The notes under the pieces were generated by a model. That model searched no databases and was not told where the DNA came from. It saw only the letters and a list, made by a program, of their open reading frames with translations. The position numbers and the translations under genes were made by a program. Of a DNA stretch of 22,981 nt, positions 1 to 8,507 are shown piece after piece (the stretch's first letter is position 1; every line of letters begins with the position of its first letter). Source of the stretch: Coriobacteriaceae bacterium AM48-5 (GTDB taxonomy: Bacteria > Actinomycetota > Coriobacteriia > Coriobacteriales > Coriobacteriaceae); contig JAQEDJ010000036.1 of NCBI GenBank assembly GCA_027669525.1, positions 1 through 22,981 on the forward strand, given 5' to 3'.

Positions 1-387
1 GATCGCCAAGGCACTCGAGGCCGAGGGCGCCGACGCCTTTCGGTCATCAATTCTATCCAGGGTATGGCCATTGACGTGCACACCCGCAAGTCCCGTGTCG
101 CCAAGCCCAAGGGCGGCCTTTCGGGCCCGCTGTGCCACCACATCGCCGTCCGTATGGTCTGGGAGGTCGCCCAGGCGGTCGATATCCCCATCAACGGTGT
201 CGGCGGCGTCATGACCGGCGAGGATGCGGCCGAGTTTATCCTGGCCGGCGCCACCTGCGTGTCGGTCGGCATGGCCAACTTCGTCGATCCGTGCGCTTCG
301 CTCAAGATCGCGCACGAGCTCGAGGCCTGGGCGGAGTCCCAGGGCGTAAAGGACATCAACGAGCTGGTAGGTGCTTTCGAATGCTAG
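1..387 (+). CDS. pyrD: Dihydroorotate dehydrogenase, catalytic (PyrDB-type) subunit, 3' part, one-base frameshift
   Basis: This is the C-terminal part of the FMN enzyme that oxidises dihydroorotate to orotate in pyrimidine synthesis. The visible protein has the class 1B features: an INSIQGMAIDV-like strand, a lysine/glycine-rich loop ending in GGLSGP, INGVGG and a GATCVSVG phosphate-binding strand. The gene enters from before the window. Codons from position 2 read IAKALEAEGADAF in one frame, then the protein continues in the next frame from about position 41. Adding one T to the T run at 38-40 restores ADAFSVINSIQG. The stop at 385-387 overlaps the start of pyrF. Class 1B enzymes normally work with a PyrK electron-transfer subunit, which would lie upstream if present. 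The family is clear; the break is probably a sequence error. Confidence 0.9.
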   Translation, partial: DRQGTRGRGRRRLSVINSIQGMAIDVHTRKSRVAKPKGGLSGPLCHHIAVRMVWEVAQAVDIPINGVGGVMTGEDAAEFILAGATCVSVGMANFVDPCASLKIAHELEAWAESQGVKDINELVGAFEC

Positions 388-1097
388 AGACCGATGCCCG
401 CGACCGTGTTATCGTCGCCCTCGACTGCGACCGTGAGCGTGCGCTCGATCTTGCCCACGAGCTTTCGGGCCATGCCGCCTGGCTCAAGGTTGGCATGACG
501 CTCTATTACGCCGAGGGTCCTGAGATCGTCAAGACGTTCAAGGATTTGGGCTTTAAGGTCTTCCTTGACCTCAAGTTCCATGATATTCCGCATCAGGTTC
601 GCGGTGCCGCCCGTTCGGCCTCGCTTGCCGGTGCCGACCTGCTTTCGGTTCACGGCTTGGGTTCGGGCGCCATGCTCGCTGCCTGCCGCGAGGGTGCCGA
701 GGAGGCGCGCGAGGACCGCGCCAAGCTCGTCGCCATCACCGTGCTCACGAGCATGAATCAGGATGCCTTGAGCGAGATCGGCGTCGAGTCGCCCGTGGCC
801 GAGGAGGCCGCCCGCCTGGCAAAGCTCGCTCAGGCCAACGGCATCGATGGCATCGTGTGCTCGCCGATGGAGGCTCACGACATGCGTGAGCTGCTGGGTC
901 CTGATGCCCTGATCGTGACTCCGGGTGTGCGTCCGGTGGGTGCCGCCTTAGGCGACCAGTCCCGCGTGGCGACGCCTTCCCAGGCTATCGAGCGTGGCGC
1001 AAGCCACATTGTGGTGGGCCGTCCCATCACCGGCGCCGACGATCCGGTTGCCGCCTTTGACGCCATCGTCGCCGAGCTGGTCGAAAACGTCGCGTAA
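381..1097 (+). CDS. pyrF: Orotidine 5'-phosphate decarboxylase
   Basis: It decarboxylates OMP to UMP, the last step of de novo pyrimidine synthesis, in the cytosol. The 238-residue product is normal for the short PyrF family. Key residues are visible: Lys36 in WLKVG, and the catalytic Asp63-x-Lys65-x-x-Asp68 array in DLKFHD, followed by IP. The phosphate-binding segment near the C terminus reads GRPITGADDP, and TPGVRP precedes it. The ATG at 381 was chosen because the protein begins there with the usual RVIVALD strand soon after. An upstream extension of this frame is only the shadow of pyrD. The start overlaps the last 7 bases of pyrD, so the two are probably translationally coupled in one operon. 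Confidence 0.96.
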   Translation: MLETDARDRVIVALDCDRERALDLAHELSGHAAWLKVGMTLYYAEGPEIVKTFKDLGFKVFLDLKFHDIPHQVRGAARSASLAGADLLSVHGLGSGAMLAACREGAEEAREDRAKLVAITVLTSMNQDALSEIGVESPVAEEAARLAKLAQANGIDGIVCSPMEAHDMRELLGPDALIVTPGVRPVGAALGDQSRVATPSQAIERGASHIVVGRPITGADDPVAAFDAIVAELVENVA

Positions 1098-1142
1098 AAG
1101 ATTCCCCTAAGTCACCACTTTTGGGTCTCATTAGCACAAAAT

Positions 1143-1200
1143 AGCCCCTGTGCCTGCGTAAACTTTCCCATCCTTTGTGTGGAATCGCAGGTCAGGGGCT
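1143..1200 (+). promoter_or_regulatory. Long imperfect hairpin after pyrF (terminator or regulatory RNA)
   Basis: The arms AGCCCCTG (1143-1150) plus CCTGCG (1153-1158) pair with CGCAGG (1186-1191) plus CAGGGGCT (1193-1200), giving 14 base pairs with a small internal loop and a 27-nt apical loop. It lies 45 bases after the pyrF stop. The downstream side lacks a clear T run (TTAACTTT), so it is not a textbook intrinsic terminator. It may still end the pyr transcript or act as an RNA structure. Confidence 0.45.
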
Positions 1201-1219
1201 TAACTTTGGGCGCAGTATA

Positions 1220-1248
1220 TTGCACTTTTTGCGGGTATCGTCTAACCT
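1220..1248 (+). promoter_or_regulatory. Putative promoter for mihF-gmk-rpoZ-thiI
   Basis: A -35-like TTGCAC (1220-1225) and a -10-like TAACCT (1243-1248) are separated by 17 bases. Transcription would start near 1255, giving a leader of about 80 nt that contains the hairpin at 1261-1297. This rests on sequence pattern only. Confidence 0.4.
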
Positions 1249-1260
1249 ATGGAGCCGCGA

Positions 1261-1297
1261 TTGGGCATTTTGTACGTTCTACGTGCTAAAATGCCAA
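1261..1297 (+). promoter_or_regulatory. Hairpin or operator dyad in the mihF leader
   Basis: GGCATTTT (1264-1271) is exactly complementary to AAAATGCC (1288-1295). Pairing continues inward through ACGT/ACGT with a bulge, and outward through TT/AA. It could be an RNA hairpin in the 5' leader or a protein-binding dyad just downstream of the putative start site. Autoregulation by mIHF is only a possibility. Confidence 0.45.
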
Positions 1298-1336
1298 TTA
1301 TTGAATCAGATATAAACCAACTATTTGGAGGTACGA

Positions 1337-1645
1337 ATGGCACTCCCTCAGCTTACCGATGAGCAGCGCAAGCAGGCTCTTGAGAAGGCTGCTGCCGCAC
1401 GTCACGCCCGCGCTGAGCTTCGCGAGCAGATCAAGAAGGGCGAGAAGTCCCTCGAGTCCGTGCTCAACTCCGATGACCCCATCGCTTCCCGCATGAAGGT
1501 TTCCACCCTCATCGAGTCTCTTCCTGGTTATGGCAAGGCCAAGGCCGCCAAGATCATGGAGGAGCTCGGTATCTCCGCTACCCGTCGCGTCCAGGGCCTC
1601 GGCGTCCGTCAGCGCGAGCAGCTCCTCGAGCAGCTGACCAAATAA
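1337..1645 (+). CDS. mihF: Integration host factor, actinobacterial type (mIHF)
   Basis: A nucleoid-associated DNA-binding protein of actinobacteria, unrelated in fold to the HU/IHF heterodimer; it bends and compacts DNA. The 102-residue product has a basic, helical N-terminal half (residues 8-45, rich in K, R, A and E) and a helix-hairpin-helix-like DNA-binding segment SLPGYGKAKAAKIMEELGI (61-79), then an RRVQGLG turn. This matches the family's usual size of about 105 residues. The ATG at 1337 is preceded by GGAGGT at 1327-1332, a strong ribosome binding site; an in-frame TTG at 1325 lies within that site region and was rejected. The neighbours gmk and rpoZ follow directly, the order known from other actinobacteria, including mycobacteria. 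Confidence 0.93.
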   Translation: MALPQLTDEQRKQALEKAAAARHARAELREQIKKGEKSLESVLNSDDPIASRMKVSTLIESLPGYGKAKAAKIMEELGISATRRVQGLGVRQREQLLEQLTK

Positions 1646-2214
1646 GTGAGCGCTCAGGATTCCAAGCTCTTTGTGATTTCTGGACCGTCAGGCGCAGGCA
1701 AGGGTACGCTCGTCACTCGTGTGCGCGAGCGCCGCTCGAACCTGGGCCTGACGGTTTCGGCTACCACGCGAGCACCACGCAAAGGTGAGGTCGACGGCGT
1801 CAACTACTTTTTTCTGACGCGCGAGGAGTTCGACCGCCGCGTGGCAAACGGTGAGTTTGTTGAGTGGGCCGAGGTCCACGGTAACTGCTACGGCACGTTG
1901 GTGAGCGAGGTCACATCCAAGCTCGCCTCTGGCGCATCTCTGATTTTGGAGATCGATGTCCAGGGCGCCTGCAGGTGAAGGAGCGTTTTCCCGAGGCCGT
2001 GCTGATCTTTATCAAGCCGCCTTCGCTTGAGGTACTCCGCGAGCGTCTAGTCGGTCGCGGTACCGAGACGCCCGAGACGATTGAGCTGCGTATGGCAAAC
2101 GCCGCCGATGAGCTTGCCCTTGCCGACCGCTACGACGATGTCGTGGTGAATGACGATCTCGACCGCGCGACCGACGAGCTCGTTCGCGTTCTCGATATGC
2201 ATGAAAGGATCTGA
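1646..2214 (+). CDS. gmk: Guanylate kinase (one-base frameshift)
   Basis: It phosphorylates GMP to GDP. The corrected product is about 189 residues, the normal length. The P-loop reads SGPSGAGKG (residues 12-20), followed by the GMP-binding region with TTRAPRKGEVDGVNYFF and a later EIDVQGA strand. Translation starts at a GTG immediately after the mihF stop. At about 1972 the frame breaks: the sequence reads GCAGG where GCCAGG would give GACQVKERFPEAV and continue to the stop at 2214. The missing C is in a two-base run. The gene is normally essential, so I read this as a sequencing error rather than a pseudogene. Confidence 0.93.
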
Positions 2215-2219
2215 GGTCC

Positions 2220-2501
2220 GTGTCCGTTGTAAAGCCTTGCATTGACGATCTTCTGGAGAAGACCGATCACAACCGCTTCCTGCTCGCTTCGCTTGCCTCC
2301 AAGCGCGCCTGCGACATCAATAGCATGCTGCGTGGCCAGCACAACCGCGTGCTTGCCGTCCAGGATGTCGATGACATCACCATCGGGCTTTCCGGTGCCG
2401 ATACCATCTCGATGGCTATGGATGAGATTGTCGACGGCGACATCTCCTACGATGAGGCCCGTTACGAGAAGGCGCTCGGCCACAAGGTTGCTGAAGCCTA
2501 A
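2220..2501 (+). CDS. rpoZ: RNA polymerase omega subunit
   Basis: The small subunit that helps assemble and stabilise RNA polymerase by binding beta prime. The 93-residue product contains the family pattern: an N-terminal PCIDDLLEKTDHNRFLLA segment, the following SKRACDINSM helix (family: A..RA.qi), and a C-terminal YEKALGHK region. A GTG start at 2220 is used, 5 bases after the gmk stop, with AAAGGA upstream in the gmk tail. Placement after mihF-gmk agrees with the actinobacterial order and supports the assignment of this short protein. Confidence 0.92.
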   Translation: MSVVKPCIDDLLEKTDHNRFLLASLASKRACDINSMLRGQHNRVLAVQDVDDITIGLSGADTISMAMDEIVDGDISYDEARYEKALGHKVAEA

Positions 2502-3746
2502 ATGGCGGCTCGCGTCTGCCTGGTCCACTATCACGAGGTTGGACTGAAGGGTAAGAACCGCGCACATTTTGAGCATATCCTCATGGATAACATCAAGGCG
2601 GCCTTGGACGCCTTTTCCGTGAATGCCGTGTCTCGAATTTCCGGTTATATCCTCGTGACCTTTAACGAGCATCAGGCCGATGAGGCGGCGCGTGTCATCC
2701 GCACCGTTCCCGGCGTTGCTCGTGTGTCTTTGGCGTATCACACCAATCGCGACCCGCAGGAGTACTGCGCCGCCGCCGTGAAGGCGCTGCGCGAGTTTGG
2801 TTCCTTCGATTCGTTTAAGGTGCACGCCAAGCGCTCCAATACCGACTATGAGCTCACCTCGATTGATATCAATCGCCAGGTGGGCGAGGTGTTGTGTGAG
2901 GCCTTCCCCGATAAAAAGGTTCAAATGCACGACCCCGATGCGATGGTGCACGTACTGGTGGTCCAGGGTAGCGTTTATGTGTACGCGCGCTCCGAGCGCG
3001 GCGTGGGCGGTCTGCCGGTGGGTTCTGCCGGCAAGGTCGTGACGCTGCTGTCGTCGGGTATCGATTCTCCGGTGGCGACCTGGATGCTCGCGCGTCGCGG
3101 CGCGGTGTGCGTGCCGGTACATTTCTCCGGTCGTCCGCAGACGCCCGATACGAGCGAGTATTTGGTGCAGGACATCATCCGTGCGCTTGAGCCGGGTGTC
3201 CAGATCGGCCGCCTATACGTGGTGCCGTTTGGCGACTGTCAGCGTGAGATTTCGGTCACCTGTCCCAGCAATCTTCGCGTGATCATGTATCGCCGCATTA
3301 TGTATTCGGTTGCCGAGCGCATTGCACACATCGAGGGCGCCAAGGCCATCGTTACGGGCGAATCGCTTGGGCAGGTTGCCTCCCAAACGCTTGAGAACAT
3401 CATGGCCGTCAACGAGGCCGTGAAGATCCCCGCGTTCCGCCCTCTCATCGGTTCGGACAAGCAGGAGATCATCGCGCGCGCCGAGGAGATCGGTACGTTC
3501 GATATTTCGACTGAGGCCGCTCCCGACTGCTGCACGCTATTTATGCCGCGCCGTCCCGAGACGCACGCTAAACTCGATGCTGTGCATGAGGCCTGGGAGT
3601 TGTTCGATCACGAGGAGATGATCGAGCGCCTGCTCAAGCAGACCGAGTACATCGACTTCGAGAGCAACACGTATAAGGCCCCTAAGACCTTAAAACGCAA
3701 ACATTCGGAGCTTGCTCCGCGTGAGATTTACCAAGATCACGAGTAA
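2502..3746 (+). CDS. thiI: tRNA 4-thiouridine synthase ThiI (no rhodanese domain)
   Basis: It transfers sulfur to tRNA uridine-8 and, in many bacteria, also supplies sulfur for the thiamine thiazole. The 414-residue protein shows an N-terminal ferredoxin-like and THUMP region (about 1-165; HYHEVGLKGKNR at the start), then a PP-loop ATP pyrophosphatase domain with SSGIDSP near residues 184-190. A catalytic-type cysteine pair lies in PDCCTLFMP near residue 342, the place of E. coli Cys344. The rhodanese domain of the long E. coli form is absent, as in many Gram-positives, so a separate sulfur carrier should deliver the persulfide. The ATG follows the rpoZ stop with no gap and no clear ribosome binding site, suggesting coupling to rpoZ. 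Confidence 0.93.
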   Translation: MAARVCLVHYHEVGLKGKNRAHFEHILMDNIKAALDAFSVNAVSRISGYILVTFNEHQADEAARVIRTVPGVARVSLAYHTNRDPQEYCAAAVKALREFGSFDSFKVHAKRSNTDYELTSIDINRQVGEVLCEAFPDKKVQMHDPDAMVHVLVVQGSVYVYARSERGVGGLPVGSAGKVVTLLSSGIDSPVATWMLARRGAVCVPVHFSGRPQTPDTSEYLVQDIIRALEPGVQIGRLYVVPFGDCQREISVTCPSNLRVIMYRRIMYSVAERIAHIEGAKAIVTGESLGQVASQTLENIMAVNEAVKIPAFRPLIGSDKQEIIARAEEIGTFDISTEAAPDCCTLFMPRRPETHAKLDAVHEAWELFDHEEMIERLLKQTEYIDFESNTYKAPKTLKRKHSELAPREIYQDHE

Positions 3747-3757
3747 ATTTGTGCATA

Positions 3758-3789
3758 GACCGACGATGCGTCTGCATCGTCGGTCTTTT
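3758..3789 (+). terminator. Intrinsic terminator after thiI
   Basis: GACCGACGATGC (3758-3769) pairs perfectly over 12 bases with GCATCGTCGGTC (3774-3785) around a GTCT loop, followed by TTTT. It closes the mihF-thiI transcription unit 11 bases after the thiI stop. Confidence 0.9.
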
Positions 3790-3959
3790 GCTATCTGGGC
3801 ATTTTGCGGCTAAGTGTCCATTTGCTGACGTGTGCCTGAATAAATTGACAGATTTGTGCAAGGTTTTGGTCGGCTTTTGGTTTGACCGCGATAACCGTTT
3901 TTGAAGCATGGCTGTTGCAAGACTCTTTTTCTGACACGATGGTGTTGGGAGGTTTTGCT

Positions 3960-4673
3960 ATGGCGCAGCGCGAACAACACGAACGAGTCAAACGGATGGA
4001 CCGCTTGGCGGACAAGCTGTTCGGTCATAAGGCAGTGGTGATGGCGATACTGGTCGTCATTGCGATGGCGAGTGGACTGGCGATGGCGAACCTTGGCGGC
4101 GGTGCCGGTGGCGTGTCGTTTGAGCGCACCGACGGTTCGGGCTCGTTGGTGGAGCCGGGATCCGGTGATGCCTCGAGCGGAAAGACATCCGAAGGTTCTT
4201 CGACTAAGGCTTCTGCCGCGGCAGAGGTCTATGTCGATGTCGATGGCGCCGTTGTGTCGCCCGGGGTATATCGTCTCAAGGACGGCGCGCGGGTGGCTCA
4301 GGCGATTGATGCCGCCGGCGGGCTTGCGCCCGAGGCAGACGTTACGGGGCTCAATCGGGCATCTAAGGTCGTCGATGGACAGAAGATTCACGTTCCAACG
4401 GTAGGGGAGCAGCAGACGTCCATTGCGGAAGCCGGTGTTGATGGTGGGGCTTCCGCATCATCGGGCGTGAGTGGCGCAACAGGCCTAGTAAATATCAATA
4501 CGGCAAGCGCGGCAGAGCTACAGACGCTCTCGGGCATCGGTCCCTCCATGGCCCAGTCGATTATCGATGAACGGACAAAGAACGGTGCTTTTGCCTCGGT
4601 TGACGATCTGATGCGTGTGTCGGGAATCGGCGAGAAGAAGCTTGCCAAAATCAAAGATTGCATCTGCGTATGA
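3960..4673 (+). CDS. comEA: Competence protein ComEA (membrane DNA receptor)
   Basis: A membrane-anchored double-stranded DNA receptor for transformation. The 237-residue protein has a short cytoplasmic N terminus, one membrane segment (about 24-45, AVVMAILVVIAMASGLAMA), a Gly/Ser-rich linker, an SLBB-type domain (about 89-147, VYVDVDGAVVSPGVY) and a C-terminal pair of helix-hairpin-helix motifs (about 175-237, NINTASAAELQTLSGIG and RVSGIGEKKLAKI). The ATG at 3960 was chosen because GGGAGG sits about 7 bases before it; an ATG at 3939 and a TTG at 3882 in frame lack this. The stop overlaps the comEC start (ATGA). The 170 bases upstream, after the thiI terminator, contain TTGACA at 3845-3850 but no convincing -10 partner. 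Confidence 0.92.
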   Translation: MAQREQHERVKRMDRLADKLFGHKAVVMAILVVIAMASGLAMANLGGGAGGVSFERTDGSGSLVEPGSGDASSGKTSEGSSTKASAAAEVYVDVDGAVVSPGVYRLKDGARVAQAIDAAGGLAPEADVTGLNRASKVVDGQKIHVPTVGEQQTSIAEAGVDGGASASSGVSGATGLVNINTASAAELQTLSGIGPSMAQSIIDERTKNGAFASVDDLMRVSGIGEKKLAKIKDCICV

Positions 4674-6972
4674 GTGCGACCGAGCGCGAACATGTGATGC
4701 CTCCGCGGCCCCTGATGCCGTGGACGATGGCCCTGTGTGCCGGCATGTGCGTGAGCTGCGCCTTGGTGCTCAGCATAGCCGCTGATGCGCTGCTGAGGGA
4801 GCGGGCGACGGCGGTCGGGCCGCTATGGGCCATTCCCGTTGCGGCAGCGGTTTTCGTTGTGCTGGCTCACTCTTGTGCGAGGCTTGCCCCTTTGAAGCGG
4901 TGGCTGTATGCCGCGTCCGTCGGTCTCGTGGCGGGAGCGGTCGTCTCGGCGTGGTGGGCTGTGGGTGCGCTCAGCGCCTCGAGGGCGCTCGACGGTCGAG
5001 CGGCAAGCGGCCTCGAGTTTGTCGTGCGGGGTGATCCATCCATAAACGACGACGTGTATTCCTATACCTGCGAGGCACGCGCGGACGGTAAGAACTTGGC
5101 AACGGTTCGCCTATCGTGTGATCGTGAGCTCAAGGTCGGGGCGCACGTGCGTGTTATCGGTCGCGTTTTACGTTTTGAGAACGATACGTATGGTCGCTCA
5201 CGCGTGCTTCGAGGCGAGCTCCGAAAAGTGAAGGTCATCCGGTTGGTGTCGGTTGACGAGGGCTCTCCGGGGCCGCTGCTTCGACTGCGAAATGAGCTGC
5301 TTGCGTCCATCTCGCCTGCGACCGACCCGGCGCGTGCGCTCATAGCTGGAGTCGTCTGCGGTCGTTCGGCCGAGCTGCGCGCCCAGCCGGCGAGCGACTG
5401 GTTTTCGGTGACGGGAACGGCGCATCTTATCGCCGTCTCGGGCAGCCATTTGGCTATCGTGGGGTTTGTAATCGAGGGTGTATTGCAAAAGACTCGGTGC
5501 TCACGTGGTCTTCAGCGGGCGATATTGGCGATAACGCTTGTGGGCTACGCTGCCTTTACGGGCGCGTCTCCCTCGGCTGTGCGCGCGTGCTGCATGGTGT
5601 TCGCGACGCTTGTCGTAAACGGCGCGGGGCGTCGCCGGCACGGCCTTTCGGCGCTCTTCGCAACCATGTCCATCTTTGTGCTGCTGCGGCCGACGGTGCT
5701 GTTCGAGATGGGCTTTCAGCTTTCATGCGCCAGCGTCTTAGCCATTCTGTGCTTTTGTCCCTATGCGACCTACGCGTTGGGTGAGCTAGGTGTGCCATCG
5801 GGCGTTGCCAGCGTGCTTTCCGTCACGCTGTGCTCGCAACTGGCGACACTTCCCATTGCCATTCCTGCCTCGGTACATTCTCGCTCATTGCTCCGTTTGC
5901 AAATGCGGTCATCGGTCCGGTGGTGAGCGTTCTGCTCGCTGTGTCGATCGCGCTGGCTCCCTTTTCGCTCGTGGGACCGTTGCGGACTTGGGCGCTCGTT
6001 GTGCCCATGATTGCCGCCCGTTGCGCGCTGTTCTTCGAGCAGCTGTTTGCCGCCGTGCCGGGTGCATACGTGAGCGTGCCGCCCGATAGCATGTGGATTT
6101 ACCTAGTGCCGTGTTTTCTGGCGGTTCTGCTGGTCTGGTGGCCGCGTCCCCGTGCACGTCCTATGGCGGTGGGGCTTGCATGCCTGATGCTCTTGGCTGC
6201 GATTCCGTACGTCTATTGGGATCGATTCGCTCCGCCTTCGGTGACGGTGCTCGATGTGGGCCAGGCCGATGCGATTCTTATCCGCCAAGGCGGCGCAGTA
6301 GCTCTCGTCGACTGCGGGCTCGACGAGCGTGTGGTTGCGGCGTTGGTTCGCAATAACGTGCACCATATCGATGCCGTCTTTGTGACGCATTGGGATGAGG
6401 ACCACTGGGGTGGTTTGCCTGCCGTGCTCGAACAGTTTTCGGTCGGAACGATTGCCGTGGCGGCGGATGCGCTGGAGGATGCTCCTGCCGAGGTATTGAA
6501 CCGACCTGGCGTGGAGTATCGGCAGGTGCGCCGTGGGGATACGGTCGACATCGGCTCATTTTGCGCTCGCGTGATGTGGCCATTCGAGTTCGTGGATGGC
6601 GAGGGAAATGAGGACTCGCTTGTCCTGCTGCTCTCTTATGTTCAGGAAGGCAAGGGCCTGCGAATACTTCTCACCGGTGATGCCGAGCTCGACCAAGAGC
6701 GGGAATTCGTGCAGGAGGTGGGGGATATCGATGTCCTTAAACTTGGGCATCACGGCTCCAAGGTTTCAGTCGATGGCGAGTTGCTGGACGTCCTGAAGCC
6801 CGAGCTTTCCCTCGCAAGCGCCGGTGAGGGGAATCGATACGGCCATCCGTCCGATGCCTGCATCGATGCCGTTAAGGAAGCGGGTGGTGTGTTCGCGTGT
6901 ACCATCGAACACGGCGACATTACCGTCACACCGACTGCGAATGGCTTTGCGATGCGATGCCAGCTACCGTGA
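4670..6972 (+). CDS. comEC: DNA uptake channel ComEC/Rec2 (one-base frameshift)
   Basis: The inner-membrane channel that carries one DNA strand into the cell. The corrected length is about 767 residues. Order: N-terminal membrane helices, an OB-fold-like extracytoplasmic region (about 110-190), the competence membrane domain containing the conserved HLIAVSGSHLAIVGF stretch, then a C-terminal metallo-beta-lactamase domain starting at VTVLDVGQADA with THWDEDHWGG near residues 572-581, LTGDAE and LGHHGSK. The frame breaks near 5870: GCCTCGG should be GCCTTCGG, giving IPAFGTFSLIAPFANA and joining the two halves. It overlaps comEA by 4 bases. Both channel and nuclease-like domains are intact after correction, so the protein could be functional. 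No other competence genes are in the window. Confidence 0.92.
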
Positions 6973-6980
6973 CGACGTCG

Positions 6981-7010
6981 TTGGCGTGTGGTGGGCCCCT
7001 GGGCTAGAAT
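6981..7010 (+). promoter_or_regulatory. Putative holA promoter
   Basis: TTGGCG (6981-6986) and TAGAAT (7005-7010) are spaced by 18 bases in the 77-base gap between comEC and holA. A 10-base perfect palindrome ACGACGTCGT (6972-6981) touches the -35 box and could be an operator, but a chance palindrome is equally possible in this GC-rich DNA. Confidence 0.45.
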
Positions 7011-7049
7011 GGCACGGAACGAATACGAGGCCTGCGGGAGGGGAGCGCA

Positions 7050-8011
7050 ATGTCCGAAACCGGTTTGCTGCCGGCGTATCTGATCGTCGGTACCGACGGA
7101 GTTAAGCGCGACCACGCCGTCTCGCGTATGAAAGCGCGTCTGGAAAAATCGGGTATGGTCGAGTTCAACCTCGACGAGCGAGACATGACCAAGGACCCCG
7201 ATATCGAGTCCATTATCGGATCGCTTAACACCTTTCCGATGGGCAGCGAGTTTCGTCTGGTAATCCTCGATGGCTGCTCAAAGCTCGCCAAGGCGGTCTC
7301 GGAGCCGCTCGTTGGGTATCTGGCGAGTCCCAGCCCAACAACGGTCTGCCTCATCATCGCCGACTCACTTGCCAAGAATACGCGCCTGTATAAGGCAATC
7401 GCCAAGATCGACAAGAAGGCTATCGTCGATTGCTCGGGTACCAAGCGCTGGGAACTGCCGCGCCGTGTTCAGCAGATGGCGACGCAGCGCGGTAAGTCGA
7501 TTTCGACGGCGGCCGCCGAGGAGCTCGTCTCGCGTTCGGGCGAAAACACGCGCATGCTCGATAACGACTTGGCTAAGCTTGCCAGATGGTCGAGTCGCCT
7601 CAGATTGAACTTTCCGATGTTGAGCGCTGGATTGTCCGTACGGCCGAGGTTCAACCCTGGGACTTCCTCAACGCCGTCTCGGCTCGCGATATGCGGCGAT
7701 CGCTCGAGCTCTTCAATCTGCTGCCCGCCAAGAGCTATGTGTGGACCTACACGCTGCTGTGCGGTCGCATCCGTGAGCTGATCGTCGCCAAGGCGCTCGA
7801 TGCGCGTGGACAGGGTCGTGAGCTGGCCGCAACGCTCAAGCTCCAGTCCTGGCAGGTCAAGAATCACCTGACTTGGGCGCGCCGCTTTTCGATGGCAGAG
7901 CTTGTCGCGGCGCTCGAGGGCGCGGTCGATGTGGAGCTTGCACTGAAGGGTTCGGCCGATTCTGAGACCGCGCTTTTGCTCTGGATTACGAACATCTTGA
8001 GAAAATCGTGA
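7050..8011 (+). CDS. holA: DNA polymerase III delta subunit (one-base frameshift)
   Basis: The clamp-loader subunit that opens the beta sliding clamp. The corrected product of about 320 residues begins YLIVGTDGVKRDHAVSRMK, the usual delta N terminus (it has the AAA+ fold but no working P-loop), and continues with NTFPMGSEFRLVIL and a C-terminal helical collar domain (AVSARDMRRSLELFNLL onward). The ATG at 7050 is preceded by GGGAGGGGAG. The frame is lost at 7582-7583, where GCCAGATGG should read GCCCAGATGG to give KLAQMVESPQIELSDV. The position between comEC and rpsT is the conserved location of this gene in Gram-positive bacteria and supports the call. Confidence 0.92.
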
Positions 8012-8060
8012 TGATACCTGCCTATTTGACAAATTCGTTCTATCTCTTTGAGGGGGAGCG

Positions 8061-8069
8061 TGCTATAGT
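8061..8069 (+). promoter_or_regulatory. Extended -10 promoter for rpsT
   Basis: TGCTATAGT combines a TATAGT -10 box (8064-8069) with an upstream TG, the extended -10 pattern. No good -35 is present at 16-18 bases. The rpsT leader would be about 70 nt. Confidence 0.45.
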
Positions 8070-8144
8070 AGGCGCTTGCATGACCTCACCGTGTCTCAGA
8101 GGTGTCATACATTTTTTGCAAGGAACTCGAAAGGAACTCCAGAA

Positions 8145-8411
8145 GTGGCAAACATCAAGTCTCAGAAGAAGCGTATCCGCACCAATGAGGCAGCTCGCAT
8201 GCGTAACAAGGCTGTCAAGTCCGAGCTCAAGACGCTGACCAAGCACGTTCAGTCCGCCGTCGCCGAGGGCGACGCCGAGAAGGCCCAGGCTGCCCTCAAG
8301 ACCGTCACCAAGCGTCTCGACATGGCCGCTGCCAAGCATGTCATCCACAAGAACCAGGCTTCCAACCGTAAGTCCGGTCTTGCCAAGCTCGTGAACAGCA
8401 TCAACGCCTAA
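8145..8411 (+). CDS. rpsT: 30S ribosomal protein S20
   Basis: A primary 16S rRNA-binding protein of the small subunit. The 88-residue product is strongly basic and all-helical in type, with the family N terminus [20 protein letters not shown] and the C-terminal [17 protein letters not shown] motif. Start is the GTG at 8145, with AAAGGAAC ending 7 bases before it; an in-frame start further upstream would add a non-family leader and ignore this site. It is flanked by its own promoter-like element and a strong terminator, so it is probably a monocistronic unit inside the larger conserved cluster. Confidence 0.96.
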   Translation: MANIKSQKKRIRTNEAARMRNKAVKSELKTLTKHVQSAVAEGDAEKAQAALKTVTKRLDMAAAKHVIHKNQASNRKSGLAKLVNSINA

Positions 8412-8445
8412 GTTGTAAATTTCACACCACACAGATTACGCGCAT

Positions 8446-8482
8446 AAATGGAGCCTGTTTTATGGAACAGGCTCCATTTTTT
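8446..8482 (+). terminator. Intrinsic terminator after rpsT
   Basis: ATGGAGCCTGTT (8448-8459) pairs perfectly with AACAGGCTCCAT (8466-8477) around a 6-base loop, with A and T runs extending both sides and T6 at 8477-8482. It lies 35 bases after the rpsT stop and separates rpsT from lepA. The ATG inside the left arm is not the lepA start. Confidence 0.92.
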
Positions 8483-8494
8483 GTACCGCTCGGG

Positions 8495-8500
8495 TAAGAT
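8495..8500 (+). promoter_or_regulatory. Putative lepA -10 box, possibly leaderless mRNA
   Basis: TAAGAT (8495-8500) sits only 7 bases before the lepA ATG at 8508, so transcription would begin at or next to the start codon. No ribosome binding site is visible there. The preceding CCGCTCGGG also occurs just before the -10 box of the first dnaJ-like gene. No clear -35 was found. Confidence 0.35.
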
Positions 8501-8507
8501 AGTCCGC

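Noticed and set aside
3845..3850. TTGACA as the -35 of a comEA promoter
   Set aside because: No acceptable -10 box at 16-19 bases downstream (the sequence there is GGTCGG).
8026..8031. TTGACA as the -35 of an rpsT promoter
   Set aside because: It is a perfect -35 hexamer, but it lies 32 bases from the TATAGT box and has no -10-like hexamer at 16-19 bases.
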